From positions 1 through 64,000 of the forward strand of contig JAAZLO010000045.1 of NCBI GenBank assembly GCA_012689375.1: a stretch of 64,000 bases of DNA. Direction: 5' to 3'. A program made the position numbers and the translations under genes. The notes beneath the pieces are model-generated. The model saw only the letters and a list, made by a program, of their open reading frames with translations. It did no database searches and was not told the DNA's origin. This stretch comes from Bacillota bacterium. GTDB taxonomy: Bacteria; Bacillota; SHA-98; UBA4971. Below, piece by piece: positions 45,185-55,498 of this stretch (the first letter of the stretch is position 1; each line of letters opens with the position of its first letter).

Positions 45185-46003
45185 CTAAACACCAAGGACA
45201 AACCGGCTTATCGCCTCTTGAACCCCGTCCCCGTTTATTCCCTTTGTAATATAATCAGCCGCTTCCTTTACCTTATCATCAGCATTACCCACGGCAACGC
45301 CGATCCCGGCGTAAGATAACATCGTAATATCATTTTCACTGTCACCTATAGCCATTACCTGATCTTTCAATAGACCCATATCCTCAGCCAGCGTGGCAAG
45401 GGCCGCTCCTTTTGTGACTCCTTTACCGGTAAATTCAATAAATGTAGGCATTGAACGTACTATGTGTGACTTATCTCCGAACTTTTGTTTCAATACAGGT
45501 AAAATTTCATTAACAATTTCCGGAGTTGATATAACCAATAGCTTTGTAGGGGGCTCTTCAAGGAAATCTGACAAATTCCCCACAACATTAGCCCCTACAT
45601 TAACATGGGCCATATAACGGCGAATCTTATCATTCATACATTCAACGTATATTTCATCGTTTATGTATGCATTAATATGACAACCAAGAGATCTGAGATG
45701 CTCCAGAATTTGATGAGCATATTCAAGGGGTATCGGTCTATGCCAATACAGTTCCCTTGTCTTTGCATTCTTTACAAAAGCACCGTCGTAGGTTATAAGG
45801 GGACTATTGAGCCCTAACTCTTCAACAAAAGGTACAGTCGCACGATACATGCGCCCGGTCGCTAATGTAACTTGACACCCTGCATCTATTGCATTATGTA
45901 TAGCTTGTTTTGTCTCAACGCTTATCTTTAAATCACCGCCAATCAAAGTGTAATCTACATCAATAGCCACCAATTTAATTGCATTGGATTCCTTAACTGT
46001 CAC
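45185..46003 (-). CDS. Cof-type HAD-superfamily hydrolase
   Basis: Predicted sugar-phosphate or flavin-related phosphatase of 272 residues. HAD motifs: catalytic Asp15 and Asp17 in DVDYTLI (most relatives have DxDGTL, so Tyr18 is a small variation), ATGR (about 52-55), a lysine in GKGVTKGAALATLAEDMG, and GDSENDITMLSYAGIGVAVGNA (about 223-244). The C2-type cap lies between residues 85 and 190. The GTG start at 46003 has GGGTGGTG upstream. Substrate cannot be predicted. Confidence 0.9.
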   Translation of the reverse strand: MTVKESNAIKLVAIDVDYTLIGGDLKISVETKQAIHNAIDAGCQVTLATGRMYRATVPFVEELGLNSPLITYDGAFVKNAKTRELYWHRPIPLEYAHQILEHLRSLGCHINAYINDEIYVECMNDKIRRYMAHVNVGANVVGNLSDFLEEPPTKLLVISTPEIVNEILPVLKQKFGDKSHIVRSMPTFIEFTGKGVTKGAALATLAEDMGLLKDQVMAIGDSENDITMLSYAGIGVAVGNADDKVKEAADYITKGINGDGVQEAISRFVLGV

Positions 46004-46069
46004 CAGTTTCGCACCACCCGTATAATAATATGAAATCCTTTATAACAAAAGTAAAAAAACGCAACGTAA

Positions 46070-47905
46070 TCAAAGGTTTTGTTTTAGCAATTCTGCAAGC
46101 TTCCGGTTAATTCCAGGCACCTTTGCAATTTCTTCCACCCTTGCTTCACCTATACCCTTTATTGATCCAAAAGCAGCGAGAAGAGCCTGGATCCTTTTCT
46201 TCCCAATACCAGGAATCTCCTCAAGGGAAGATAGCATGGATCGCTTAGTCCTGAGTTGTCTATGATATGAAACAGCAAATCTATGGGCTTCGTCACGGAT
46301 ATACCTTAGGAGAAGAAGGGCCTTTGAATCTTGTGGCAGAACAATCGGCTCATTTTGATCTTCTGTAAAAATCAATTCATTACGCTCTGCAAGGCTAATT
46401 ATGGGAATATCCGTAATACCCAATTTTGTGAGGGCTTTAACCCCTGCATTGAGTTGACCCCTTCCCCCGTCAATAACAATTAAATCCGGTAATTTCAGAT
46501 TATTTTCTGCCTTCCCTAGGATTCTTTTATACCGCCTAAGGACGACTTCCAACATCATGGCATAATCATCCTGCCCGTCCACGGTTTTTATTTTGAAACG
46601 TCGGTACGAAGATTTCTCAGGCTTACCTTGTCGGAACACTACCATGCTTCCGACAGCATCAGTCCCTTGAATAGTTGATATATCGAAGGCTTCAATCTTT
46701 CCGGGGAGCCTGGGTAGGTTTAATGCCTTCTTGAGTTCAAGCAACGCTGCATCTCTCGATGCTGCTTCCCGTGCAGCAAGGGTTTTTGCTTCTTCCAAAC
46801 TAATTCTTGCATTATCCGTTGCCATACTTTGGAGATGCCTTTTATTGCCCCTCTTCGGGACACGGATACTGACCTTACGACCCTTTTTTTCCCTTAGCCA
46901 CATATTGATTGCTTTCTTATCCTCCGGATCTGAGGGGAGCAACAGTTCATCCGGGATGAAGACAGCTTCAGAATAATATTGCTTAATAAAAGCAGTAATG
47001 ACTTCAATGTCGGGAGTACCCCAGGCAACGGTAATAAAAAAACGTTCACGACCCATGAGCTTCCCGGATCTGACAAAAAACACCTGAACGCATATATCAG
47101 TGTCATCCCGGAAATAACCCATTACATCAATATCTGCATCTGAATCAAGCACTACTTTTTGTCTCTCAGTCACACGCCGGATAGCCTGAATGGTGTCGCG
47201 GATAGATGCTGCTTCTTCAAAGTTAAGCGAATCCGAGGCATCTTGCATCTTCTTTTTCATTGCAGGCAATACTTGATCATGGCGCCCTTCCAGGCACAAA
47301 ATAATTTGATTTATGAGTTCCCTATATGCTTCTTTAGATATTCTGCCTGTGCAAGGAGAGAGACATTTTTTTATATGATAATTAAGGCATGGACGTATTT
47401 CTTGAGTGCAACCCTCATCTATTTTTTTTGAACAACTCCGTATAGGGAACAGGCTCTTTAAAAAGCGGAGAGTATTATGCATTGCGCCCACATCCGTAAA
47501 CGGTCCAAAATACCGGCTGCCGTCCTGTTCTACTTCTCTTGTTATAAGTATCCTGGGGAAATCCTCTTCCAGTGTAATTTTAATAAAAGGGTAAGTTTTA
47601 TCATCCCTCAGCTGTATATTAAACCAGGGACGGTATTTTTTTATTAGATTGTTTTCGAGGATCAGCGCCTCAACTTCAGAATCAGTAACAATATACTCGA
47701 AATCGCAAATACGATCTATAAGCACCTGAGTTCGTTTAGGCAGTCCTTCAGATGATTGAAAATACGAACGGACTCTGTTCCTCAACGAGGAGGCCTTCCC
47801 TACATAGATAACCCGGTTTGAACGATCCTTCATTACATAAACCCCAGGCCTGTCAGGAAGGCTTTTTGCTCGTTCCGCTAAATTTGTTTTTAGATTTGTG
47901 TTCAC
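46070..47905 (-). CDS. uvrC: UvrABC system protein C
   Basis: Endonuclease subunit that makes both incisions in nucleotide excision repair. The 611-residue protein has the N-terminal GIY-YIG nuclease with GVYVMKDRSNRVIYVGKASSLRNRVRSYF (about 21-49), conserved Cys residues around 148-181, a UVR motif (about 205-235), an RNase H-like C-terminal nuclease domain (KIEAFDISTIQGTDAVGSMVVFRQGKP, PDLIVIDGGRGQLNAG), and tandem helix-hairpin-helix motifs at the end (LEEIPGIGKKRIQALLAAFG, IAKVPGINRKLAELL). The GTG start at 47905 is one base after the uvrA stop. It ends the uvrB-uvrA-uvrC run. Confidence 0.98.
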   Translation of the reverse strand: MNTNLKTNLAERAKSLPDRPGVYVMKDRSNRVIYVGKASSLRNRVRSYFQSSEGLPKRTQVLIDRICDFEYIVTDSEVEALILENNLIKKYRPWFNIQLRDDKTYPFIKITLEEDFPRILITREVEQDGSRYFGPFTDVGAMHNTLRFLKSLFPIRSCSKKIDEGCTQEIRPCLNYHIKKCLSPCTGRISKEAYRELINQIILCLEGRHDQVLPAMKKKMQDASDSLNFEEAASIRDTIQAIRRVTERQKVVLDSDADIDVMGYFRDDTDICVQVFFVRSGKLMGRERFFITVAWGTPDIEVITAFIKQYYSEAVFIPDELLLPSDPEDKKAINMWLREKKGRKVSIRVPKRGNKRHLQSMATDNARISLEEAKTLAAREAASRDAALLELKKALNLPRLPGKIEAFDISTIQGTDAVGSMVVFRQGKPEKSSYRRFKIKTVDGQDDYAMMLEVVLRRYKRILGKAENNLKLPDLIVIDGGRGQLNAGVKALTKLGITDIPIISLAERNELIFTEDQNEPIVLPQDSKALLLLRYIRDEAHRFAVSYHRQLRTKRSMLSSLEEIPGIGKKRIQALLAAFGSIKGIGEARVEEIAKVPGINRKLAELLKQNL

Positions 47906-47906
47906 T

Positions 47907-50732
47907 TTAAAGCACCTTCCTGAGAAACTGCCCTGTATAGGATGTTTCTATCTTTGCAATTTCCTCAGGTGTCCCAAGCGCTACAACAGCCCCGCCCTTT
48001 TCCCCGCCCTCAGGACCCAAATCAATAATGTAATCGGAACTTTTAATCACATCGAGATTGTGTTCGATTACAATAACTGTATCGCCTTCATCCACGAGGC
48101 GATCGAGAACAGCAAGTAGCTTATGAATATCAGCAAAATGGAGTCCGGTGGTAGGCTCATCAAGGATATATAAGGTTCTGCCGTTACTCCGGCGGCTTAG
48201 TTCTGTGGCGAGCTTAACCCTTTGCGCTTCCCCACCGGAAAGGGTTGTAGCCGGTTGCCCCAGTTTAATATAGCCCAGCCCCACATCATATAATGTTTCC
48301 AATCTTCGTTTAATACGGGGAATATTCCTAAAGAATTCGAGGGCTTCATCCACCCTCATATCCAACACATCGGCTATTGTTTTTCCTTTATACTTAATTT
48401 CTAATGTTTCCCTGTTATATCTTTTCCCTTTGCATACCTCACAAGGTACATAAACATCAGGGAGAAAATGCATTTCAATCTTTATAATTCCATCACCACG
48501 GCAAGCTTCACATCTGCCACCCTTCACATTAAAGCTAAACCTACCGGGACGGTACCCCCGGGCTCTTGCTCCCGGGGTCAGGGCAAAAGTTTGCCTTACA
48601 ACATCAAAAGTACCTGTGTAAGTTGCGGGATTTGATCTCGGGGTCCTTCCGATAGGTGATTGATCCACATTGATAACACGATCTAAATGTTCGATCCCCA
48701 GAATATCATCATGGGCACCGGGCTTCACAGCAGCCCTGTTTAGATCATGTGAGAGTCTCTTATAAAGAATCTCATTTATCAATGTGCTTTTCCCAGAACC
48801 TGAAACCCCGGTTATGCATAGGAATACTCCAAGAGGGATTTCTACGTCAATGTGTTTCAGGTTATGTTCCTTTGCTCCTTTAATTATCAGCGATTTTCCA
48901 TTAGATAAACGACGGCTTAACGGAATTGGAATCTTCCTTTTCCCTGAAAGGTAAATCCCGGTTAATGAATTTTCACAATGGATTATATTATCGATGGAAC
49001 CTTCCGCAACTACTTGTCCACCTTCAGCTCCTGCTCCGGGCCCTATATCAATAATATGATCTGCAGATCTGATAGTCTCCTCATCATGTTCGACTACAAT
49101 AACAGTGTTTCCTAAATCACGAAGGCTTTTTAAAGTATTTATCAAACGTTTATTATCGCGTTGGTGAAGCCCAATACTGGGTTCATCAAGGATATAAAGG
49201 ACACCGACAAGGCTGGATCCAATCTGAGTAGCCAACTGTATACGCTGTGCTTCCCCGCCCGCCAGAGTATATGTAGGCCTGTCAAGAGTCAAATAATCTA
49301 ACCCGACATCAATTAAAAACCTCAGCCTTTCCTGTATTTCCTTTAAAACTTGTCTCGCAATAAGGAGTTCCCTGTCTGTTAAATCAAGCTCTTTAAAGAA
49401 TCCATAGGCATCCCGACATGATAAAGCACAAACTTGCATTATCGATTTTCCGCTAATTTTCACTGCGAGGCTTTCCGGCCTCAGTCGTGCACCGCCACAT
49501 GAAGGACAAGTCCTGGCTGTAATGAAATCTTCAATTTCCCTCAGGACGCCTGATGATCGGGTTTCGTTATATTTGCGTTCCAGATAAGGAATGAGCCCTT
49601 CATATCTGGTTTTGCGCGATACAAGATTCCCGGAGAAATTATGGTATTTAAACCCAAACTTTTCTTTCCCTGCACCGTAAAGTAATATCTTTCTGTGTTC
49701 CGGAGATAATCTTCCTACAGGCATGTTTGAATCAATCCCAAATCTATCGCACACTGATATAACCCTGTTTGCAAAGTAATCACTCCGCGTCCCTTCGAAG
49801 GATCCCCTCCAAGGTATGAGTGCACCCTGAATAATACTTTTATTATTATCAAGAACAAGCTCAGGATCAATTTCCTCCTTTGTTCCCAGCCCGGCACATT
49901 CAGGACATGCACCGTATGGGCTGTTAAAAGAAAACATCCTTGGGACGAATTCTTCATAACTGATTCCACATTCAACACAGGCAAATTGTTCACTGAAAAT
50001 CAAATCTTTGGCATCTAATACATTGATTACAGTAATACCGTCACTATGCAACATCGCTAACTCTATTGAATCAGCTAGACGCTGCTCTATCCCATCACGG
50101 ATTACAAGACGATCCACTACTATCTCAATTGTATGGATTTTATATCTATCCAAGGTTATATCTTCATCAATCCGCTTAACCTCACCATTTACTCTTACTC
50201 TGACAAACCCTTCTTTTCTGATATTTTCCAGGATTTTTTTGTGTACACCTTTTTTACCGCGGATCACAGGTGCCAGGATCTGAATCTTAGTCCCCTCATC
50301 GAGGTCCATCACCTGATCCACAATTTGCGCCACTGTTTGCCGGGTGATAGGTAGCCCACATATTGGACAATGGGGTTTACCTATTCTCGCAAATAAAAGC
50401 CTCAGATAATCGAATACTTCAGTTACAGTTCCCACCGTAGATCTAGGGTTTTTGCTTCCTCCTTTTTGATCAATGGCTATAGCAGGGGAAAGACCTTCAA
50501 TATAATCTATATCAGGTTTATCCATTTGACCGAGAAATTGCCGGGCATAAGCAGAAAGAGATTCAATATATCTCCTTTGCCCTTCAGCATAAATCGTATC
50601 AAAAGCTAAAGATGATTTCCCCGAACCACTGATTCCGGTGATAACGACAAGTTTATCCCTGGGGATCATTACATTTATGTTTTTCAGGTTATGCTGTCTA
50701 GCTCCCCTGATTGTTATAAAATCCCTACCCAT
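47907..50732 (-). CDS. uvrA: UvrABC system protein A
   Basis: Damage-recognition ATPase of nucleotide excision repair. The 941-residue protein has two ABC modules with Walker [20 protein letters not shown] (about 30-48) and [16 protein letters not shown] (about 640), two signature motifs [16 protein letters not shown] and [18 protein letters not shown], and zinc-binding Cys clusters (CPICGLP..., [10 protein letters not shown]...CPECAG, and [29 protein letters not shown]). I chose the ATG at 50732 ([18 protein letters not shown]) behind GGGGGAGAT; reading back to 50933 would lie inside uvrB and has no family match. It is 25 bases after uvrB. Confidence 0.98.
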   Translation of the reverse strand: MGRDFITIRGARQHNLKNINVMIPRDKLVVITGISGSGKSSLAFDTIYAEGQRRYIESLSAYARQFLGQMDKPDIDYIEGLSPAIAIDQKGGSKNPRSTVGTVTEVFDYLRLLFARIGKPHCPICGLPITRQTVAQIVDQVMDLDEGTKIQILAPVIRGKKGVHKKILENIRKEGFVRVRVNGEVKRIDEDITLDRYKIHTIEIVVDRLVIRDGIEQRLADSIELAMLHSDGITVINVLDAKDLIFSEQFACVECGISYEEFVPRMFSFNSPYGACPECAGLGTKEEIDPELVLDNNKSIIQGALIPWRGSFEGTRSDYFANRVISVCDRFGIDSNMPVGRLSPEHRKILLYGAGKEKFGFKYHNFSGNLVSRKTRYEGLIPYLERKYNETRSSGVLREIEDFITARTCPSCGGARLRPESLAVKISGKSIMQVCALSCRDAYGFFKELDLTDRELLIARQVLKEIQERLRFLIDVGLDYLTLDRPTYTLAGGEAQRIQLATQIGSSLVGVLYILDEPSIGLHQRDNKRLINTLKSLRDLGNTVIVVEHDEETIRSADHIIDIGPGAGAEGGQVVAEGSIDNIIHCENSLTGIYLSGKRKIPIPLSRRLSNGKSLIIKGAKEHNLKHIDVEIPLGVFLCITGVSGSGKSTLINEILYKRLSHDLNRAAVKPGAHDDILGIEHLDRVINVDQSPIGRTPRSNPATYTGTFDVVRQTFALTPGARARGYRPGRFSFNVKGGRCEACRGDGIIKIEMHFLPDVYVPCEVCKGKRYNRETLEIKYKGKTIADVLDMRVDEALEFFRNIPRIKRRLETLYDVGLGYIKLGQPATTLSGGEAQRVKLATELSRRSNGRTLYILDEPTTGLHFADIHKLLAVLDRLVDEGDTVIVIEHNLDVIKSSDYIIDLGPEGGEKGGAVVALGTPEEIAKIETSYTGQFLRKVL

Positions 50733-50757
50733 ATTATCTCCCCCGAAAACCTTTACA

Positions 50758-52728
50758 TCAGATAAACTGCGTGCGAAGTTCCTGTATTCTGTCGCGGATT
50801 TCCGCAGCCCTCTCAAATTCCAGGGCCCCGGCCGCCTTGTACATTTCATCTTCCAATGTTCGTATAAGTTTTGCAGCCTCTTTGTAGGACATTGCAATCC
50901 CGCCCAATTCATAAGCATGTTTATCTTCTGCAACTTTTAGCATTTCAGTTATATCGTGAATTGCCTTTTTTACTGATTTAGGAGTAATGCCGTGACGTCT
51001 ATTATACTCCATTTGGATCTTACGGCGTCTATAAGTCTCGTCAATGGCTTTTTTCATGGATTTAGTAACAGTATCAGCATACATTATTACTTTCCCGTTG
51101 ACATTCCGCGCGGCACGGCCGATAGTCTGGATAAGCGATGTTTCCGATCGCAAAAAACCTTCTTTGTCTGCATCCAGAATTGCTACAAGCGAAACTTCAG
51201 GAAGATCCAGACCCTCCCGTAGGAGATTAATCCCTACTAAAACGTAGAATTCCCCCAGTCGTAAATCCCTCAGGAGTTCCACCCTCTCAAGGGTTTGGAC
51301 ATCTGAATGCAGGTACCTAGCTTTTACTCCCATTTTCAATAAGTAATCGGTAAGGTCCTCCGCCATTTTCTTTGTAAGGGTAGTTACTAACACCCTCTCG
51401 TCAGCTTTTATCCTCTCTTGGATTTCAATAAGGAGATCATCAATTTGATTTTTTGTAGGACGTACGATAATCTCCGGATCAATAAGCCCCGTAGGCCGGA
51501 TTATTTGCTCAACTACCTGATTACTCATATTGAATTCGTATCGTCCCGGTGTAGCTGACGCGAAGACCACCTGATTTATACGGGCCTCGAATTCATTGAA
51601 AGTGAGCGGGCGATTATCATAGGCAGACGGCAGCCTAAACCCGTATTCAATAAGATTCCTCTTACGGGATCTGTCACCTCCATGCATAGCATGTATTTGG
51701 GGAAGCGTTACATGGGATTCATCAATGATTATGAGAAAATCGGGAGGGTAATAGTCCAACAAAGTCGCAGGCGGTTCACCTGGCTGTCTCCCTGTTAAAT
51801 GCCGAGAATAATTTTCAATCCCTTGACAATACCCGACTTCATTAAGCATTTCCAAATCATACCTGGTCCTTTGTTCAAGCCTTTGGGCTTCGAGAAGCTT
51901 TCCCGCCCCGCGTAATTCGGCAAGTCTTTCCTTGAGCTCATCCTCAATACCGGTAACTGCGCGCCTCAGCCTCTCCTCGTCAGTAACAAAATGTGTTGCC
52001 GGAAATATCCTTACGGACGTTTTTTCTTCAAGTATCTTCCCCGATATTGCATCTACCCCTACAATACAATCAATTTCATCTCCGAAGAATTCTATGCGTA
52101 TTATATTATCTTCGTATGCCGGAATAATTTCCACAACATCCCCGCGAACCCGAAACGTCCCCCTTGTGAATCCGATATCATTACGGACATATTGAATTTT
52201 TACGAGATCCCTCAGAATAGCATTTCTGTCAGCCTTTTCACCTTTCTTTAACCAAACCGTCATTTCCTCATAATCCCTAGGAGATCCAAGCCCGTAAATA
52301 CATGATACACTCGCCACGATGAGGACATCCTTTCGTTCAAGGAGGGCACTTGTCGCCCTATGCCTCAATCTGTCGATCTCATCATTTATGGACGCATCCT
52401 TTTCAATATACATATCAGATTGAGGGACGTAAGCCTCAGGCTGATAATAATCGTAATAGCTTACAAAGTATTCCACTGCATTATTCGGAAACAGCGTCTG
52501 AAACTCACTGCATAGCTGGGCTGCCAATGTCTTATTATGTGCAATAACAAGGGTAGGTTTCTGTACTGCCTGGATAACCAATGCATCAGTAAACGTCTTT
52601 CCTGTACCGGTAGCCCCAAGCAATGTCTGAAACCTGTACCCAGCAATAATACCTTCCTGCAATTTCCGGGCGGCCTCAGCTTGATCCCCTTTAGGTGTCA
52701 TATCTGTTTTAAGGTTAAAATCACCCAA
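50758..52728 (-). CDS. uvrB: UvrABC system protein B
   Basis: DNA helicase-like damage verification subunit of nucleotide excision repair. The 656-residue protein has [12 protein letters not shown] (Walker A, about 34-45), the damage-probing beta-hairpin stretch [29 protein letters not shown] (about 92-120), DESH-type Walker B ([11 protein letters not shown]), helicase motif QTIGRAARN and a C-terminal UVR domain (about 618-655). I chose a TTG at 52728 ([10 protein letters not shown]...), preceded by GGAGG at eight bases; the frame can be read nine codons further without a site. No LexA-type GAAC-N4-GTTC box was seen upstream. Confidence 0.97.
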   Translation of the reverse strand: MGDFNLKTDMTPKGDQAEAARKLQEGIIAGYRFQTLLGATGTGKTFTDALVIQAVQKPTLVIAHNKTLAAQLCSEFQTLFPNNAVEYFVSYYDYYQPEAYVPQSDMYIEKDASINDEIDRLRHRATSALLERKDVLIVASVSCIYGLGSPRDYEEMTVWLKKGEKADRNAILRDLVKIQYVRNDIGFTRGTFRVRGDVVEIIPAYEDNIIRIEFFGDEIDCIVGVDAISGKILEEKTSVRIFPATHFVTDEERLRRAVTGIEDELKERLAELRGAGKLLEAQRLEQRTRYDLEMLNEVGYCQGIENYSRHLTGRQPGEPPATLLDYYPPDFLIIIDESHVTLPQIHAMHGGDRSRKRNLIEYGFRLPSAYDNRPLTFNEFEARINQVVFASATPGRYEFNMSNQVVEQIIRPTGLIDPEIIVRPTKNQIDDLLIEIQERIKADERVLVTTLTKKMAEDLTDYLLKMGVKARYLHSDVQTLERVELLRDLRLGEFYVLVGINLLREGLDLPEVSLVAILDADKEGFLRSETSLIQTIGRAARNVNGKVIMYADTVTKSMKKAIDETYRRRKIQMEYNRRHGITPKSVKKAIHDITEMLKVAEDKHAYELGGIAMSYKEAAKLIRTLEDEMYKAAGALEFERAAEIRDRIQELRTQFI

Positions 52729-52760
52729 TAAATAAGCCTCCAATTCCCAATTCAATAGTA

Positions 52761-52789
52761 ATTCTAAATTACCTGTAATGATACTGCAA
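52761..52789 (-). promoter_or_regulatory. Possible promoter for uvrBAC
   Basis: On the minus strand, TTGCAG (52789-52784) and TAGAAT (52766-52761) are 17 bases apart. The predicted start near 52754 leaves about 26 bases before the uvrB TTG. The -35 box is weak. Confidence 0.4.
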
Positions 52790-52891
52790 TGTACACTAAT
52801 GCAATTCCATTAAAGAAGATGATATGGAAGTTATTACAAATATGTATTCATGAACTTAAAAAGCCCATTGTCAGCAGGTAGGAAGGCTATG

Positions 52892-54163
52892 TCATCTACG
52901 TGAGGCACGCATTCCTCTAAACCACCTTGCCAGCGGCCCCTCAAGGGATGCAGCCGGCACTTTTACGTGTGCACTGTCGCCCGGTGCAGGGGATGGGATA
53001 AATCCGATGTTTTTTTCCGTACCGGAAAGGGATTTTGAAAATCGCTTCTCCTTACCGTCAGAACCAAGCCTCTCAACCTCAATATAATACCAAGGTACAT
53101 ACGGATCTAAAGCAATTTTCAGATCCCCCGGATTTTTTACTGGCTGTCCGTTTATAGAAACAATGATATCCCTACTCATAAAGCCGGCCTTATCAGCAGG
53201 AGAATCAGGGATAACATCAAGTAAAACTAATCCCCTGGGGTTTACAGAAAAAATCGGGCGTCTCGTAGTCTCACGGCGTCTCCCCAGCGCAATAACTACT
53301 TCATGGCCTAGGGGAGAGCAAATTGCAGCTAACCATTGAACCCATGGAAATGGAATGGAAAGTAAGGCTAATCCTAAAAGTACAACACTGAAAATTAGAA
53401 GATCGACGGCAGTACGCGAGCTTCTTTCCTTTGGATTTTCAGTAAGGGTAAAATCCCCATAACCCAGTGCTGCAGGTAGTACAAACATGGCAAACAGTAA
53501 TTCGCGGCCGTCAGAAAGCATTATCCCGGGCTTTATCAGGGGCCACCAATCCGGCATGGTTATTAAACCGTTTGCCAGCCCTTCCATTTCACTTACATGC
53601 GGAATTAACAACATCATACCGATAATAGGTATAGGCCAAAATTTCTGTAAAATAAAGCCTCCGACTACACACCCCTCCTGTGTCTCCATATAAAGGGGCA
53701 ACGCCCCATGACTGCCTGTGATTCGTATCAACAGACTCTCAATTAAATGAAGGACTGCGATGAGAATCATTATATCTGTAACCCCAACTTCCGGCCAACC
53801 AAATATCAGGCTGGATAAAGCAACTAAACCACCTGCGTATGAAAAACACAGGAATCTCCTGTCTATAAGCATAAGAAAAACAGCAAGAGGAAGTATAAAT
53901 GAAACTCCTGCCCTTGTTATGGTCACGCCTATAAAAATCAAAATCAAACTGGCAATAAATCCTGCTACAACACCTAGCAGGATAGAGGTGAGAAGACGAG
54001 ATACCAGCGATCCTCCGGGCCTCCCGTATATACTTGCCTCAACCCTAGCTGTACGGGAATACTGGCCTGCAATAATTGCTATAATAACCCAAAAAATGGG
54101 ATGGAGCACTGCTTGAGGAATCAACATCAAAATGGTAATAATTATCTTCCCCATCGGAAACAT
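52892..54163 (-). CDS. PDZ-domain membrane protein, MinJ-like
   Basis: Protein of about 423 residues with some eight membrane segments between residues 5 and 290, followed by a cytoplasm- or surface-exposed PDZ domain (about 308-385: RGLVLLDVIPDSPADKAGFMSRDIIVSINGQPVKNPGDLKIAL). N-terminal ILHPIFWVIIAIIAGQYSRTARVE recalls Bacillus MinJ, a division-site topology factor bridging DivIVA and MinD, and its place between ctpB and uvrB is the same as minJ. I chose the ATG at 54163 with AGGGGTGG upstream; a GTG lies at 54172. Function as a septum scaffold is inferred from gene order and architecture, not from strong sequence identity. Confidence 0.8.
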   Translation of the reverse strand: MFPMGKIIITILMLIPQAVLHPIFWVIIAIIAGQYSRTARVEASIYGRPGGSLVSRLLTSILLGVVAGFIASLILIFIGVTITRAGVSFILPLAVFLMLIDRRFLCFSYAGGLVALSSLIFGWPEVGVTDIMILIAVLHLIESLLIRITGSHGALPLYMETQEGCVVGGFILQKFWPIPIIGMMLLIPHVSEMEGLANGLITMPDWWPLIKPGIMLSDGRELLFAMFVLPAALGYGDFTLTENPKERSSRTAVDLLIFSVVLLGLALLSIPFPWVQWLAAICSPLGHEVVIALGRRRETTRRPIFSVNPRGLVLLDVIPDSPADKAGFMSRDIIVSINGQPVKNPGDLKIALDPYVPWYYIEVERLGSDGKEKRFSKSLSGTEKNIGFIPSPAPGDSAHVKVPAASLEGPLARWFRGMRASRR

Positions 54164-54207
54164 TAACGCCACCCCTGTTTGTTTTGTAGGCTATTATTCA
54201 TTATACG

Positions 54208-55455
54208 TTATCCTGCATGTTTGCTTAACTCCTTATTTTTCAGTTGTTCCTCTAAAACCTTGATGGCAGCTTCGAGCTGGGTATCAGTTACATTGTCTTC
54301 TGTATCATCGGATATTTCAGGAAGCACTGCTATCACATCAGGCTCTATGCCTTTTTTATCAATCAAATGTTCACCTGCAGTGAGATATTTATGAGTTGTT
54401 ATGGAAATTGCAGATCCATCAGACAGAGGATAAATAGTCTGTACCGATCCCTTACCAAATGTTTTAACCCCAACCAAGATAGCACGACCTGTATCTTTTA
54501 ATGCACCCGCAACAATTTCAGAAGCACTCGCACTTATTTCATTAACTAGTACAACCATGGGAATATCGATTTTCTCACCGGGGCCCGCATTATATGTAAC
54601 CCGATGTCCGCTTTTATCCACCATGTGAACAACAGGAGTCCCGGCAGGAAGAAACTTTGTGAGCACCTGAACTGCCAAGTGCACTGATCCACCTGTATTC
54701 AGCCGTAGATCAAGGATAAATGCTTCCATATCCCTGTTGAGAAGATCCCTGATATTCTCCATCATTTCTTCAGCAACATTTTCGCCGAAGAATGAAGCCA
54801 AGTGGACATATCCGATTTTATTATCCAACATTTCACTGGAAGTATGCGGGACCTGTATTGTATCACGCATAATACTTATATCCAAATTCTGAACCGTATC
54901 ATTTTCAATTCTTTCCACACCCAGGATGACAGCAGTACCCTTCTCCCCTTTCATTAGGGAAACAGCGTATTCCAAAGCCATATGTTCCGTACTTTTATTG
55001 TCAATATATTTTATTTTATCCATAGGCAACAGCCCGGCACGTTCCCCGGGTGTGTTTTTAATCGGAGACACAACGGTGAGTTCACCGTCAACAATTCCTA
55101 CCACTATGCCTATACCATCAAAGGATCCCTTCATATCGTCTATAAAAGTTCGAAATTCAGATTCACTCATAAATCTCGCAAGGGGATCATCCAGAGCCTT
55201 AATCATATCCCTTACCTGCTCTTCCTCACCATATGCCTGAAGCAATGTTAATTCATCAACAGGGTAAAGGTAAAATGTTTTCAAAATGTATAAAGTCTCA
55301 AAGGCTGCCTGGGCCTGTGCTTGTCTGGAGGCCTCCGAGGATTCGGGGATTCCCTTATCCAAAGCCTGGATAGCAGGACCAGACTTCAAGAATAAGACCC
55401 CGATAATTACTGCAAAACTAATAATTAGGCAAAGCCAACGGAAATATTTTTTCAT
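54208..55455 (-). CDS. S41 family C-terminal processing peptidase (CtpA/CtpB-like)
   Basis: Membrane-anchored extracellular serine protease of 415 residues. It has an N-terminal membrane segment (about 7-24), a PDZ domain (about 95-185, DGIGIVVGIVDGELTVVSPIKNTPGERAGLLPMDKIKYID), and a C-terminal protease core. The nucleophile is the serine in EISASASEIVAGALKD, with the catalytic lysine in GVKTFGKGSVQTIYPL; both are intact. Relatives cut regulators or cell-wall hydrolases; Bacillus CtpB acts in sporulation signalling. The ATG at 55455 follows GGTGGGAAAGC. It lies just after an M23 hydrolase gene, which could be a substrate. Confidence 0.93.
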   Translation of the reverse strand: MKKYFRWLCLIISFAVIIGVLFLKSGPAIQALDKGIPESSEASRQAQAQAAFETLYILKTFYLYPVDELTLLQAYGEEEQVRDMIKALDDPLARFMSESEFRTFIDDMKGSFDGIGIVVGIVDGELTVVSPIKNTPGERAGLLPMDKIKYIDNKSTEHMALEYAVSLMKGEKGTAVILGVERIENDTVQNLDISIMRDTIQVPHTSSEMLDNKIGYVHLASFFGENVAEEMMENIRDLLNRDMEAFILDLRLNTGGSVHLAVQVLTKFLPAGTPVVHMVDKSGHRVTYNAGPGEKIDIPMVVLVNEISASASEIVAGALKDTGRAILVGVKTFGKGSVQTIYPLSDGSAISITTHKYLTAGEHLIDKKGIEPDVIAVLPEISDDTEDNVTDTQLEAAIKVLEEQLKNKELSKHAG

Positions 55456-55498
55456 GCTTTCCCACCGGTTTCTATATCGTAATTTAAAATTGCCACCA

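Noticed and set aside
50733..50933. Long N-terminal extension of UvrA
   Set aside because: It lies within the 3' end of uvrB in another frame, has no ribosome binding site, and the family start [18 protein letters not shown] has a good site at 50732.
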